Positions 26,275-35,052 of a stretch of 64,000 nt of DNA are shown piece by piece. The stretch's first letter is position 1. Each line of letters starts with the position of its first letter. The stretch lies in the NCBI GenBank assembly GCA_003220435.1, contig QHSL01000083.1, positions 36,708 through 100,707 on the forward strand. Direction: 5' to 3'. The translations under genes were made by a program, and so were the position numbers. Source of the stretch: Candidatus Rokuibacteriota bacterium (GTDB lineage Bacteria > Methylomirabilota > Methylomirabilia > Rokubacteriales > CSP1-6). The notes under the pieces are model-generated. The model did no database searches and was not told the DNA's origin. It saw only the letters and a program-made list of their open reading frames with translations.

Positions 26275-27057
26275 TCAGGCGGCGAGCGCGCTGGCCATCC
26301 GGCGCAGCAGCGCCTGGACGTCCCGCACGCCCTGCACGCTGTACTGGGCCGCGGTCGGCGTCGCGCCGACCCGGATCGTCAGCGCCCGGTGGCGTAGCGC
26401 CGCGAACGCCGTCTCGTCGGTGTTGTCGTCGCCGGCGTAGAGGACGACGACGCGCCCGCGCGGCAGCGTCGAGGCCATCCGGCGCACCATCCAGCGCGCC
26501 GCCTGCCCCTTGTTCCAGCCGACTCGCGGCATGAAGTCGAAGATCCGGTGACCCTGGATCACCGTGACGGTGCGGCGGCGACGCAGCACCGAGGACGCGA
26601 TCTCCTGCACGCGCGACCAGCGCTCCGGCCGCACCCCACGGTAGTGCAGCGTCACCGCCAGCCCCTTGTACTCGAGGCGCGCCCCCGGGACCGCCGGCAG
26701 CGCGTCGGCGAGCTCGCGCCGCGTCGCCGCGATGTCCGCGGCTCGGGCGCGCGGGTGACGGAAGCGGAGATCGCGGCCGGCGATCTCGAGCCCGTGGCAG
26801 CCGCCGTAGACGACGTCGTTCAGGGCGACGCGCGCTTTCAGATCCGAGAGCCCGCGCCCGGACAGGATCGCCAGGCGTACCCGCTCGCTCCGGGCCAGAC
26901 GCGCCAGCGTCGCGCGAACCGACGGCGCCAGCACCGCGGCCTCCGGCGTCGAGACGAGGGGGGTCAGCGTACCGTCGTAGTCGAAGATCGCGACGAGGCC
27001 GGCGCCCTCCCCCAGCTCGCGGTCGAGACGGTCGAGGAGGGGCACCGGGAGGCTCAG
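26275..27057 (-). CDS. otsB: Trehalose-6-phosphate phosphatase
   Basis: HAD-superfamily phosphatase that removes phosphate from trehalose 6-phosphate. Motif I FDYDGTLTPL carries the nucleophile Asp, motif II is AILSGRGLSDL, GGCHGLEI marks the cap, and motif III/IV appears as RVGWNKGQAARWM and YAGDDNTDETAF. A CTG at 27057 overlaps the otsA stop as CTGA and gives 260 aa; a GTG at 27045 is a canonical alternative giving 256 aa. Its substrate is produced by the preceding gene. Confidence 0.92.
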   Translation of the reverse strand: MSLPVPLLDRLDRELGEGAGLVAIFDYDGTLTPLVSTPEAAVLAPSVRATLARLARSERVRLAILSGRGLSDLKARVALNDVVYGGCHGLEIAGRDLRFRHPRARAADIAATRRELADALPAVPGARLEYKGLAVTLHYRGVRPERWSRVQEIASSVLRRRRTVTVIQGHRIFDFMPRVGWNKGQAARWMVRRMASTLPRGRVVVLYAGDDNTDETAFAALRHRALTIRVGATPTAAQYSVQGVRDVQALLRRMASALAA

Positions 27058-29291
27058 GTGGCCTTGACTCCCGCCGTTTCGACGGGAATCCGCGCCAGCT
27101 CGCTCAGCAGCAGCCCGGCCCACCGGTAGATGTTGTGCTCGACGACGGAGTGACGCATGCGGAGCATGCGGAGGCGCCGCTCGTCCGGCGACATCTCGAG
27201 CGCGGTGCGAATCGCCTCGGCCATGCCGGCGAGGTCGTACGGGTTCACGATCAGCGCGTCCCGGAGCTCGTGGGAGGCGCCCGCGAAGCGGCTCAGGATC
27301 AGGGCGCCGTCCTCGTCGTCGCGGACCGAGACGAACTCCTTCGCGACCAGATTCATGCCGTCGTGCAGCGACGTCACCATGCAGAAGTCCGCGTGACGGT
27401 AATAGGCCCAGATGTCGCGGTGCTCGTGGTGCGCCTTCAGATAGAGGATGGGCCGCCAGGTCTTCGTCTGAAACATCTGGTTGATCTCGCGCACGGTGTC
27501 CTCGACCTCGCGCTGGATGTCCTGATAGCGCTTGATGGTCGAGCGGCTGGGCGCCGCGAGCTGCACGAACACGAGGCGCTCGCGGTATTCGGGATAGGTC
27601 TCGAAGAAGAACCGCAGCGCCCGGAAGCGCTCCGGGATGCCCTTGGTGTAGTCGATCCGCTCGACCCCGACGCCGATGAACTCGGCGGAGATCCCCAGCC
27701 GCCGCAGCAGCTCGGCGCGCGAGATGCGGGGCGGCTCGTCGACGAACTCGGGGGCGACGCTGATCGGGAACGGCTTCACGTACGTCTCGTGGTCGCCGCG
27801 CGTGATCGCGTAGCGCTCCCAGTCGATGCGCGCCTCGAGCGCCCGGTCGACGGTCTCGAGGAAGTTGTTGCAGTAGTACTGCGTGTGGAACCCGATCAGA
27901 TCGGCGCCGAGCATGCCGTCGAGCAGCTCGGGCTGCCACGGGCAGATCCCGAACGCCTCGAAGTTCGGCCACGGGATGTGCCAGAAGATGGCGACCCGCG
28001 CGTCGGGGCGCTCGGCCTTGATGAGCGCCGGCAGCGCCGCGAAGTGGTAGTCCTGGATCAGGACCAGCGGCGCCTCGGCGTCCCTGATCTGGTCCAGCAC
28101 CGTCTCGGCGAACTTTCGGTTCGCCTCCAGATAGTAGGACCAGTCGTCCGGCCGGAAGGTCGGGCGCGTGTGCACGATGTGGCACAGCGGCCACAGGCCT
28201 TCGTTGGCGAAGCCGAAGTAGTACCCCTGCTCCTCCTCCTTCGTGAGCCACACCCGGCGCAGCGTGTAGCGCGGATCGTCGACCGGCACGCCGAGCCGGC
28301 CGCGCGCGTCGGCGGTCTCGCGGTCGGCGTCGCCGCTCGCGTGCGCGACCCAGACGCCGCCGCACGCGCGCATGACGGGATCCATCGCCGTCACCAGACC
28401 GCTGGCCGGCGCCTGCGCGTGGATCTGGCTGCCCCGCCACACGTGGCTCACCGGCTCGCGGTTCGAGACGACCACCAGCAGCCGGCCGTCGAGCTGCTGG
28501 CTGACGAACTGCTTCAGCCGCGCCTCGGTCCAGATGCTCTCGCCGGCCAGGCGCAGCGCCGCCTCCTGCTGCGCGGCGGCCTGGGCGCGTTGCATGCTGC
28601 GGGCGAGGCGCGATACCTCGAGCGCGAGCGGGCCGAAGATGTTGGCGTCGGCGACGTTGGGCGGCGGTGGCACCGGGCGCCCGCTGCGGAGCGCGCGCGT
28701 CCACTGCGAGATCTCGGCCATCGGCCGCGTGATGCTCACCTTCACCACGAGCGCGGCGATGATCGAGATGACGGCGGCGAGCACCAGGAACCGGACCGCG
28801 TTGAAGCTCCACCGGTCCCACTCGATCCGCTCGAGGTGCGAGGCGTCGAGGAACACGGCGACCGCGCCCACCGGCTGGTTCTCGTAGATCAGCGGCGTCG
28901 CGTACACGAAGCGGTTCACGTCGCCGATCACGCGGAATCCCTGGGTCGGGAGGTTCCGGGAGACGGTGTCGGTCACCTCGGGCAGCGACGGCGGCAAGGT
29001 GCCCGCGATGTCCGGCGTGGCGGCCATCAGCGTGGCGAACCGGTCGTAGACCGCGATGCCCCGCTGGGCCGGCCCGAGCTTCTTGAGGATCCGCTCGACG
29101 GCGGCGCCGGACTGCCGGGCGGCGGCGGGCTCGAGCGCGTCGCTCAGCCCCTCGCCGATCAGCACGGCGCGCCGCTGCAGGTCGCCGACGAGGCGCTCGC
29201 GCTCGTCGCGGATCTGCAAATAGGCAAATGCCCCGATGACCAGCATCACCGAGAGCCAGATCGCACTGACGAGACGTAGGGTGAATTTCAT
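27054..29291 (-). CDS. otsA: Membrane-anchored HAMP-trehalose-6-phosphate synthase fusion
   Basis: 745-aa fusion. Residues ~5-26 form a first transmembrane helix, ~27-165 an extracytoplasmic region like those of sensor proteins, ~168-187 a second helix, and ~188-235 a HAMP linker beginning ITRPMAEIS. A coiled-coil stretch follows, then a complete GT20 domain from ~260 that joins UDP-glucose and glucose-6-phosphate. GT20 landmarks are VVVSNREP, QDYHFAALP, FWHIPWPNFE, LIGFHTQYY, GVERIDYTKGIPER, LHDGMNLVAKEFV and LSRFAGASHEL. ATG 29291 is the natural start. The fusion suggests synthesis directly gated by an external or membrane cue, which is inference. Confidence 0.9.
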   Translation of the reverse strand: MKFTLRLVSAIWLSVMLVIGAFAYLQIRDERERLVGDLQRRAVLIGEGLSDALEPAAARQSGAAVERILKKLGPAQRGIAVYDRFATLMAATPDIAGTLPPSLPEVTDTVSRNLPTQGFRVIGDVNRFVYATPLIYENQPVGAVAVFLDASHLERIEWDRWSFNAVRFLVLAAVISIIAALVVKVSITRPMAEISQWTRALRSGRPVPPPPNVADANIFGPLALEVSRLARSMQRAQAAAQQEAALRLAGESIWTEARLKQFVSQQLDGRLLVVVSNREPVSHVWRGSQIHAQAPASGLVTAMDPVMRACGGVWVAHASGDADRETADARGRLGVPVDDPRYTLRRVWLTKEEEQGYYFGFANEGLWPLCHIVHTRPTFRPDDWSYYLEANRKFAETVLDQIRDAEAPLVLIQDYHFAALPALIKAERPDARVAIFWHIPWPNFEAFGICPWQPELLDGMLGADLIGFHTQYYCNNFLETVDRALEARIDWERYAITRGDHETYVKPFPISVAPEFVDEPPRISRAELLRRLGISAEFIGVGVERIDYTKGIPERFRALRFFFETYPEYRERLVFVQLAAPSRSTIKRYQDIQREVEDTVREINQMFQTKTWRPILYLKAHHEHRDIWAYYRHADFCMVTSLHDGMNLVAKEFVSVRDDEDGALILSRFAGASHELRDALIVNPYDLAGMAEAIRTALEMSPDERRLRMLRMRHSVVEHNIYRWAGLLLSELARIPVETAGVKAT

Positions 29292-29381
29292 GGCCACGGG
29301 GCGGCGTGCGCGGCCGCCGCACGACGCTTGGCTCAGTGTAACGCACGCCGCACGCGGCGTCGCGTCATCTATGATAGGCGC

Positions 29382-30155
29382 GTGCCTCCCCTCCTCAGCG
29401 TTCGCGGGCTGGAGCGGAGCTTCTATGGCGTCCGGGCGCTGAACGGAGTCGATCTCACGGTGGAGCGCGCGACGATCACCGGCCTGATCGGGCCCAACGG
29501 CGCCGGCAAGACCACCCTCTTCCATTGCGTGTCCGGCGTGGTGGAGCCCGAGGCCGGCACCGTCGTGTTCGACGGCGAGGACATCACCGGCTGGCGCGCC
29601 GACCGGATCAGCCGGCGCGGGCTCGTCCGCACTTTCCAGATCGCCCGCGGAGTCCCGCGGCTGTCCGTGCTGGAGAACCTGATGCTCTACGGCCGCTCCC
29701 AGCCCGGCGAGCGGCTGGTCGACGCGGTGCTGGGCGCGCCCGGCGTTCGCCGCCGCGAGCGCGAGCTGCGGGAGCGCGCCGTCGCCGTCGCGCGGCGCCT
29801 CGACCTGACGCGCGTCCTCGACAACGCGGCCGCCGACATCTCGGGCGGGCAGAAGAAGCTCCTCGAGCTGGGCCGCGCACTCATGACGGATCCAAAGCTC
29901 GTGCTGCTGGACGAGCCGATCGCGGGCGTCAATCCGACCCTCGCCAACGAGATCGCCGCGCACCTGGAGGCGCTCCGGCGCGACGGGCTGACGTTTCTGG
30001 TGATCGAGCACCACCTGGACATGATTGCCCGGCTCTGCGCGCCGGTGATCGTCATGGCCGACGGCCGCCGGCTCGCCGAGGGAACGTTCGCGGAGGTCGC
30101 GGCCAGCTCGCCCGTGCAGGAAGCCTACATGGGACGGCGCACGTGGGTGTCGTGA
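29382..30155 (+). CDS. livG: Branched-chain amino acid-type ABC transporter ATP-binding protein LivG
   Basis: ATPase of a HAAT-family importer. Walker A GPNGAGKTTLFHC, Q-loop VRTFQIARG, signature ISGGQKKLLELGRAL and Walker B LVLLDEPIAGV are all present. The switch His is in VIEHHLDMIARL. A GTG at 29382 gives the expected PPLLSVRGLERSFYG start and 257 aa. Its stop overlaps the livF start (GTGA). Divergent from otsA; the 90-bp gap between them must hold both promoters. Confidence 0.92.
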   Translation: MPPLLSVRGLERSFYGVRALNGVDLTVERATITGLIGPNGAGKTTLFHCVSGVVEPEAGTVVFDGEDITGWRADRISRRGLVRTFQIARGVPRLSVLENLMLYGRSQPGERLVDAVLGAPGVRRRERELRERAVAVARRLDLTRVLDNAAADISGGQKKLLELGRALMTDPKLVLLDEPIAGVNPTLANEIAAHLEALRRDGLTFLVIEHHLDMIARLCAPVIVMADGRRLAEGTFAEVAASSPVQEAYMGRRTWVS

Positions 30156-30871
30156 CCGATCCCCGCCCGCTCCTGAGCGTCGACGGGCTCGTCGCGGGCT
30201 ACACCGCCACCGACGAGATCCTCAAGTCCGTCGAGCTCTCGCTCCAGGCCGGCGAGATCGTCTCGATCATCGGGCCCAACGGCGCCGGCAAGTCGACGCT
30301 GCTCAAGGTGATCGCCGGCATCCTGGCTCCGAGCCGCGGCAGCGTGCACCTGCGCGGCGTGCCGATTCATGGCCGGCGGCCGCGCGAGATCAGCGCGCTC
30401 GGTGTCGCGTTCGTGCCGCAGGAGCAGAACGTGTTCCCGACGATGACCGTGCGCGAGAACCTCGAGATGGGGGGCTACGTGGATCCGCACGGCAGTCGCG
30501 CCAAAATCGATGCAATCTTCACGCGCTTCCCGCCGCTGGCCGAGAAGCGCCGGCACGCCGCGCGCACCCTTTCGGGCGGCCAGCGCCAGATCCTGGCCAT
30601 GGCGATGGCGCTCATGGTCGAGCCGGCGGTGCTGCTGCTGGACGAGCCCTCGGCCGGCCTGGCGCCGGCCGCCGCCGAGAAACTCTTTGAAACGATCCGC
30701 GCGATCAATCAAGATGGCGTGTCCATCGCGGTGGTCGAGCAGAACGCGCTCGAGGCGCTGGCCATCGCGCAGCGCGGCTACATCATGGTCGACGGGCGCA
30801 ACAGCCGCAGCGGTCCCGCAGCCGAGCTGGCCCGCGACCCCGACGTGCGCCGAATCTTTCTCGGGGGCTGA
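30152..30871 (+). CDS. livF: Branched-chain amino acid-type ABC transporter ATP-binding protein LivF
   Basis: Second ATPase of the same importer, 239 aa. Walker A GPNGAGKSTLLKV, the LivF-type VPQEQNVFPTMTVRENL, signature LSGGQRQILAMAMAL and Walker B VLLLDEPSAGL are visible. It starts at GTG 30152, overlapping the livG stop. The order ATPase-ATPase-binding protein-permease-permease indicates one five-gene transport operon. Confidence 0.92.
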   Translation: MTDPRPLLSVDGLVAGYTATDEILKSVELSLQAGEIVSIIGPNGAGKSTLLKVIAGILAPSRGSVHLRGVPIHGRRPREISALGVAFVPQEQNVFPTMTVRENLEMGGYVDPHGSRAKIDAIFTRFPPLAEKRRHAARTLSGGQRQILAMAMALMVEPAVLLLDEPSAGLAPAAAEKLFETIRAINQDGVSIAVVEQNALEALAIAQRGYIMVDGRNSRSGPAAELARDPDVRRIFLGG

Positions 30872-30920
30872 GATTTCCCAGGCTGATGGTTCACGGAGCC
30901 GACGTTCTCAGGAGGCTGAC

Positions 30921-32120
30921 ATGACGATCTCTCGCCGCGCGCTTCTCGGGGGCACCGCCGCCCTCGCCGCTTCGACGTTCATCCCCGCGCGCGCCCGCGC
31001 GCAGGGCGAGGCGATCAAGCTCGGCACCCTCACTCCGTTGACGGGCGGCGGCGGCAACTATGGGCCGTCGATGCGCAAGGCGATGGAATGGGTCGTCGAG
31101 CAGGTCAACGCGGCCGGCGGCGTCCTCGGGCGCCGCGTGCATCTCGCGAGCGAGGACGACCAGACGAACCCCGACGCGGGCGTGCGCGCCGCGCGCAAGC
31201 TGATCGACGTGGATCGCGTCGCCGCGATCATGGGCACGTGGGCCTCGGGGGTGACGACCGCCGTCGCGCCGCTCTGCTGGGAGAGCAAGACGTTCCTCAC
31301 GACCGTGTCGGGCGCGGACAGCATCACGCTCCTGCCGCACCAGGGCTACCTGATCCGTACCCAGCCCACCGGGCACCTGCAGGCCACCAAGCTCGGCGAG
31401 TTCCTGCTGACCCAGAAGGTGAAGCGCGTGTTCGTGCTCTCGGCTCAGACGCCGTACGCGCTGCCCGTGCAGAAACGTGTCGCCGAAGTGCTGGCTAGCG
31501 GCGGGTCCGAAGTGGTGGGTGGCGTCGTGTACGATCGCGAGAAGACGACCTTTCGCTCGGAGATCGACCAGGCGCTCAAGACCAAGCCCGACATGATCTT
31601 CGTGAACGGCTACACCCCCGACGTCACCGTGGTGCTCAAGGAGCTGTTCAAGGCCGGCTACAGCGGCGGCAAGGTCGCGCCCGCGTTCGCGGTGAACCAG
31701 AAGCTCCTCAGCTCGCTGCCGATCGAGGTCACCGAGGGCACCTACACGTGGGCGCCGTCGCCCTCGCCCGACTCCGACGCCTACAAGCGCCTGTCCAAGG
31801 CTCTCGGCACCGACGACATCGATCCTTATTCCTGCCAGACTCACGACCACGTGAGCCTCGTGATTCTCGCCATCGCGCACGCGAAGGGGGAGGCGACGGG
31901 CACCGCCATCCGGGATCACGTGCGCAAGATCTCGCAGGGGCCGGGCGTCAAGGTCGAGAGCGCGGTCGAGGGCCTCAAGCTCCTCGCCCAGGGCAAGGCG
32001 GTGAACTACGAGGGCGCCAGCGGCCCGTGCGACTTCACCGAGATCGGCGACATCATGGACACGAAGTTCCGCTACGAGCAGGCCGAGAAGGGAAAGTTCA
32101 AGCTCCTGAAAATTGGCTGA
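30921..32120 (+). CDS. livK: Periplasmic amino-acid-binding protein of LivK type (Tat signal)
   Basis: 399-aa solute receptor. The N-terminus SRRALLGGTAALAASTFIPA has a twin-arginine motif and ends ARAQ, so Tat export and cleavage are likely. The mature part opens IKLGTLTPLTGGGGNYGPSM and contains VLGRRVHLASEDDQTNPD and AIMGTWASGVTTAVAPL, the Peripla_BP_6 pattern. A perfect AGGAGG precedes ATG 30921 by 5-6 nt, stronger than any other start in this operon, consistent with excess binding protein. Ligand could be leucine-type amino acids, amides or aromatic acids. Confidence 0.9.
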   Translation: MTISRRALLGGTAALAASTFIPARARAQGEAIKLGTLTPLTGGGGNYGPSMRKAMEWVVEQVNAAGGVLGRRVHLASEDDQTNPDAGVRAARKLIDVDRVAAIMGTWASGVTTAVAPLCWESKTFLTTVSGADSITLLPHQGYLIRTQPTGHLQATKLGEFLLTQKVKRVFVLSAQTPYALPVQKRVAEVLASGGSEVVGGVVYDREKTTFRSEIDQALKTKPDMIFVNGYTPDVTVVLKELFKAGYSGGKVAPAFAVNQKLLSSLPIEVTEGTYTWAPSPSPDSDAYKRLSKALGTDDIDPYSCQTHDHVSLVILAIAHAKGEATGTAIRDHVRKISQGPGVKVESAVEGLKLLAQGKAVNYEGASGPCDFTEIGDIMDTKFRYEQAEKGKFKLLKIG

Positions 32121-32976
32121 GCTGCTCCAGCTCCTCGTCAACGGGCTGATGGCCGGCACGGTCCTGGCGGTGCCGGCCATCGGCTTCACCGCGATCTACG
32201 CCGTCCTGCGCTTCCCGAACTTCGCCCTGGCCTCGCACGCGACCATCGGCGCCTTCGGCGGCTACGTCGCGAACACCGCGGGTGGCCTGCCGGCCTGGGC
32301 GGCCGTCGCCGTCGCCTTTGCGGTCGCCGGCCTCGTCGGCGTGCTCAGCGACACGTTCGTCCTGCGGCCGCTGCGCCCGGCGGGCGCGATCACCACCGCG
32401 ATCGCCGCGGTGGCGCTGAACATCGCGCTCGAGAACGTCGTGCGCTTCGTCTTCGGCAACGACCACCGCGGCTACGATCTGCCGCTGCAGCGCGACTGGC
32501 AGGTGGCGGCGATTCGCATCGGCCCGCAGCAATTCCAGAACCTCGTCATCGCGCTGATCGCGATGGCGGCGATCTTTCTGTTCCTCGCCTTGACGCGCAC
32601 TGGCAAGGCCATGCGCGCCGTGGCGGACAACCCGACGCTGGCGAACGTGAAGGGTGTCGACGCCGACCGGGTCGGGCGGCTCGTGAGCTTCGTGGGCATG
32701 GGCCTGGCGGGCGTGGGTGGCATGCTGCTGGGCCTCGACACGAGCATCGACCCGCTGACCGGCTTCCGCGTGATCCTCTCGGTCTTCGCGGCGGCGGTGG
32801 TCGGCGGCCTCGGGTCCATCCCCGGCGCGGTGGTCGGCGCGCTGACGATCGGCGTCGCCGAAGAGCTCTCGCTCGTCGCGCTGGCGCCCGCCTACCGCAG
32901 CGCCGTCGGCTTCGTCGCCATCTTATTGGTGCTCACGCTGCGGCCGCGCGGGATCCTCGGGGAGCGCGCCTATTAG
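32113..32976 (+). CDS. livH: Branched-chain amino acid-type ABC permease LivH
   Basis: 287-aa permease with about eight hydrophobic segments. Family motifs are LLQLLVNGLMAGTVLAVPAI at the start, TRTGKAMRAVADNPTLANVKG in the cytoplasmic loop, and RGILGE near the C-terminus. Translation begins at TTG 32113, overlapping the livK stop by 8 nt. Confidence 0.92.
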   Translation: MAELLQLLVNGLMAGTVLAVPAIGFTAIYAVLRFPNFALASHATIGAFGGYVANTAGGLPAWAAVAVAFAVAGLVGVLSDTFVLRPLRPAGAITTAIAAVALNIALENVVRFVFGNDHRGYDLPLQRDWQVAAIRIGPQQFQNLVIALIAMAAIFLFLALTRTGKAMRAVADNPTLANVKGVDADRVGRLVSFVGMGLAGVGGMLLGLDTSIDPLTGFRVILSVFAAAVVGGLGSIPGAVVGALTIGVAEELSLVALAPAYRSAVGFVAILLVLTLRPRGILGERAY

Positions 32977-32992
32977 GAACTACCTGGTCGCG

Positions 32993-33865
32993 ATGCTGAC
33001 GTTCGCCGGCTTCTATGGATTGATGGCGCTCGGGCTGAACCTGGTCTGGGGCATGGCGGGCATGATCAACCTGGGCCTCGTCGGCTTCTTCGCGTTCGGC
33101 GCCTACGTCTCGGCGCTCGCCACCGTCAATCTGGGCGCGCCGATCCCCGCCGGCGTCGGGGCGGCGGCGGCGCTCACGGCGGGCGCGGGCGTCGTCATGG
33201 CGCTGACCACGCGCAACCTGCGCGGCGACTACCTGGCGATCGTCACGCTCGGCTTCTCGGAGGTGGTCCGCCTGGTCGCCAGCAACGAGATCTGGCTGAC
33301 CAAGGGTACCGACGGCATCTCCGGCATCCCCGGCCCCTGGCGGGGGCGCGTGACCCCGGAGACGTTCAATCTGATCTACCTCGCGATCGTCGCCGTGTTC
33401 GTGGCGGCGGCGTTCTGGCTGCTCCAGCGTATTCGCTACTCGCCGTACGGGCGCGTCCTGCGCGCGATCCGCGACGACGAGCAGATCGCGGCGATCGCCG
33501 GCAAGCCGGTCGTCGCGTTCAAGGTGCAGGCGTTCGCGGTGAGCGCCGGCATCCTGGGCACGGCCGGCGCGCTGTACGGTCACTACATCTCGTACGTCGC
33601 CCCCGACAGCTTCACCCCGCTGATCACGATCTACGCGGTGCTGGCGCTGACGGCCGGCGGCACCGGCGACAACCGCGGCGCCGTGGTGGGCGCGCTGCTG
33701 GTCGTGTTCTTCATGGAGTCGACGCGCTTTGCGACCGGCTGGCTGCCGGGCCTGCGGCCGGTGCAGGTCGCGGCGGTCCGGGAGTTCCTGATCGGGGCGT
33801 CGCTGGTGGTGGTGTTGAGGTGGCGGCCGGGAGGGTTGATCCCGGAGCGCATTCCGCGGATCTAG
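32993..33865 (+). CDS. livM: Branched-chain amino acid-type ABC permease LivM
   Basis: 290-aa permease pairing with LivH. FYGLMALGLNLVWGMAGMINLGLVGFFAFG, TKGTDGISGIPGPW and RYSPYGRVLRAIRDDEQIA are LivM hallmarks. ATG 32993 is used here. An AGGA sits 5 nt before an in-frame CTG at 32984, which would add three residues, and an ATT at 32972 overlaps the livH stop, so the true start may be non-canonical. It closes the operon; convergent with the Uma2 gene. Confidence 0.92.
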   Translation: MLTFAGFYGLMALGLNLVWGMAGMINLGLVGFFAFGAYVSALATVNLGAPIPAGVGAAAALTAGAGVVMALTTRNLRGDYLAIVTLGFSEVVRLVASNEIWLTKGTDGISGIPGPWRGRVTPETFNLIYLAIVAVFVAAAFWLLQRIRYSPYGRVLRAIRDDEQIAAIAGKPVVAFKVQAFAVSAGILGTAGALYGHYISYVAPDSFTPLITIYAVLALTAGGTGDNRGAVVGALLVVFFMESTRFATGWLPGLRPVQVAAVREFLIGASLVVVLRWRPGGLIPERIPRI

Positions 33866-33889
33866 TCGGGTCGCCGGCGAATTGACGGA

Positions 33890-34441
33890 TCACCGCCAGA
33901 CGGCGGCCGGATCGAGCATCAAGTCGGTCAGCGGTGGCAAGGCTCCGGGCGCCGTCTCGTCGAGGCGGGCGACGGCCTCGTAGGCTTCGCCGCTCAGGGG
34001 CAACGCCTGCACGCTCCGGCCGACGGGGTCGACGATCCAGTAGAACGGCACACGGTATCGCGCGTAGAGCGCCAGCTTCACTCCACGGTCACGCGCGTCC
34101 GTCGACGTCGAGAGGACCTCGACAACCAGCGTCGGGGCGCCCTCGATCGCTCGCTCGGTGACAATCCCGAGCCGACCGCGCTCGATGTAGACGAGGTCCG
34201 GCTGCAGCACGGTGATGCGGCTCAGGACGACGTCGATCGGGGAGAGATAGACCTCGCCGAGCCCGCGGCCGCGGACGTGCTCGGCCATGAGCACGTGGAG
34301 ATTGCCGATGACCGTTTGGTGGCGCGGCCGCGGCGACGGACTCATCTCGATGAGCTCGCCCTCGTACAGCTCGTACCGGCGACCGTCGTCCGGCAACGCA
34401 GCGTAGTCGTCGTAGGTCAGGATGACTCGCGCCGACATCAC
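33890..34441 (-). CDS. Uma2 family protein (PD-(D/E)XK nuclease fold)
   Basis: 183-aa protein of the Uma2/DUF820 family. The pattern YELYEGELIEMSPSPRPRHQ near the N-terminus, then VLQPDLVYIE and PTLVVEVLSTSTDARDRG, and PFYWIVDP contain the acidic and lysine-type residues of the restriction-endonuclease-like fold. Biological role is unknown; the family is expanded in cyanobacteria and other bacteria and may associate with mobile DNA. GTG 34441 and ATG 34438 are both usable, with GGGAGG upstream. Confidence 0.82.
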   Translation of the reverse strand: MMSARVILTYDDYAALPDDGRRYELYEGELIEMSPSPRPRHQTVIGNLHVLMAEHVRGRGLGEVYLSPIDVVLSRITVLQPDLVYIERGRLGIVTERAIEGAPTLVVEVLSTSTDARDRGVKLALYARYRVPFYWIVDPVGRSVQALPLSGEAYEAVARLDETAPGALPPLTDLMLDPAAVWR

Positions 34442-34623
34442 TCCGTTCCTCCCGACCCGAGTGTAGCAACAGACTCATCTTCCGGCGCCGCCGAATCAAT
34501 GTCCAATCGCGCATACGCCAGGTATCCGATCGCCAGACCGATTGTCGCTAGCCGCCCCGGTGAGAACCAAGTTCTTCGGGCGACTTTTGAAGTAGAGGGA
34601 ACCTCAGCGCGAATCGGAGCAGA

Positions 34624-34947
34624 TCAGATGAATTCTCCAGCCCTGATCCTTGCAAAGGCGGACGCTCGAAGATCCAGGTCATCTGGTCGGTCGAACTCGT
34701 GCACCAAGCTTCGCAAACGTGGCGTAAGAGTCACGCCATGCCTGAAGCACAGCGTCGCCAAGAGCTCCTGGATCTGGCCCAAACGATCTAATTCAGTCGC
34801 AGCGGCGTCGACCGTCTCTGAGACCGCGATACGACGGAGCGTCTCATCCACGCCGGTTTCTACCCTGTCGAGATCATCAAAAGTTAGACTGACCGAGATC
34901 CCTTGTGCCGAGGCAATGCGATGTCGAAGCAGATCAATAGCTTTCAT
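34624..34947 (-). CDS. Small hypothetical protein in a less GC-rich islet
   Basis: 107-aa (ATG 34947) helical protein starting MKAIDLLRHRI, with LDRVETGVDETLRRIAVSE and DRLGQIQELLATLCFRHG. No family recognised. Codon use is visibly less GC-rich than neighbours (more A/T at third positions), as is the noncoding stretch 34442-34623 in which nothing else is seen. This suggests recent acquisition. A longer form from 34983 is possible. Confidence 0.5.
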   Translation of the reverse strand: MKAIDLLRHRIASAQGISVSLTFDDLDRVETGVDETLRRIAVSETVDAAATELDRLGQIQELLATLCFRHGVTLTPRLRSLVHEFDRPDDLDLRASAFARIRAGEFI

Positions 34948-34986
34948 GAAACAGCTGCTCACCAGGGGCTGACGAGGCCACACTTT

Positions 34987-35018
34987 CTTGGTAGCAGGCC
35001 CGGCTCCCCACTACCAAG
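34987..35018. repeat. Inverted repeat in the islet
   Basis: CTTGGTAG (34987-34994) and its exact complement CTACCAAG (35011-35018) are separated by 16 nt, between the small hypothetical gene and the end of the acuC-like gene. It could be a terminator for acuC, an operator, or the boundary of inserted DNA. Confidence 0.4.
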
Positions 35019-35052
35019 TACATAACGCGTACTCGCTGAGGCGGCCTGCGAT

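Noticed and set aside
27135..29279. Long plus-strand open frame opposite the HAMP-OtsA gene
   Set aside because: Composition is that of a GC-rich antisense shadow (Val/Asp/Glu/Arg-rich, no motifs), while the minus strand encodes an intact GT20 enzyme.
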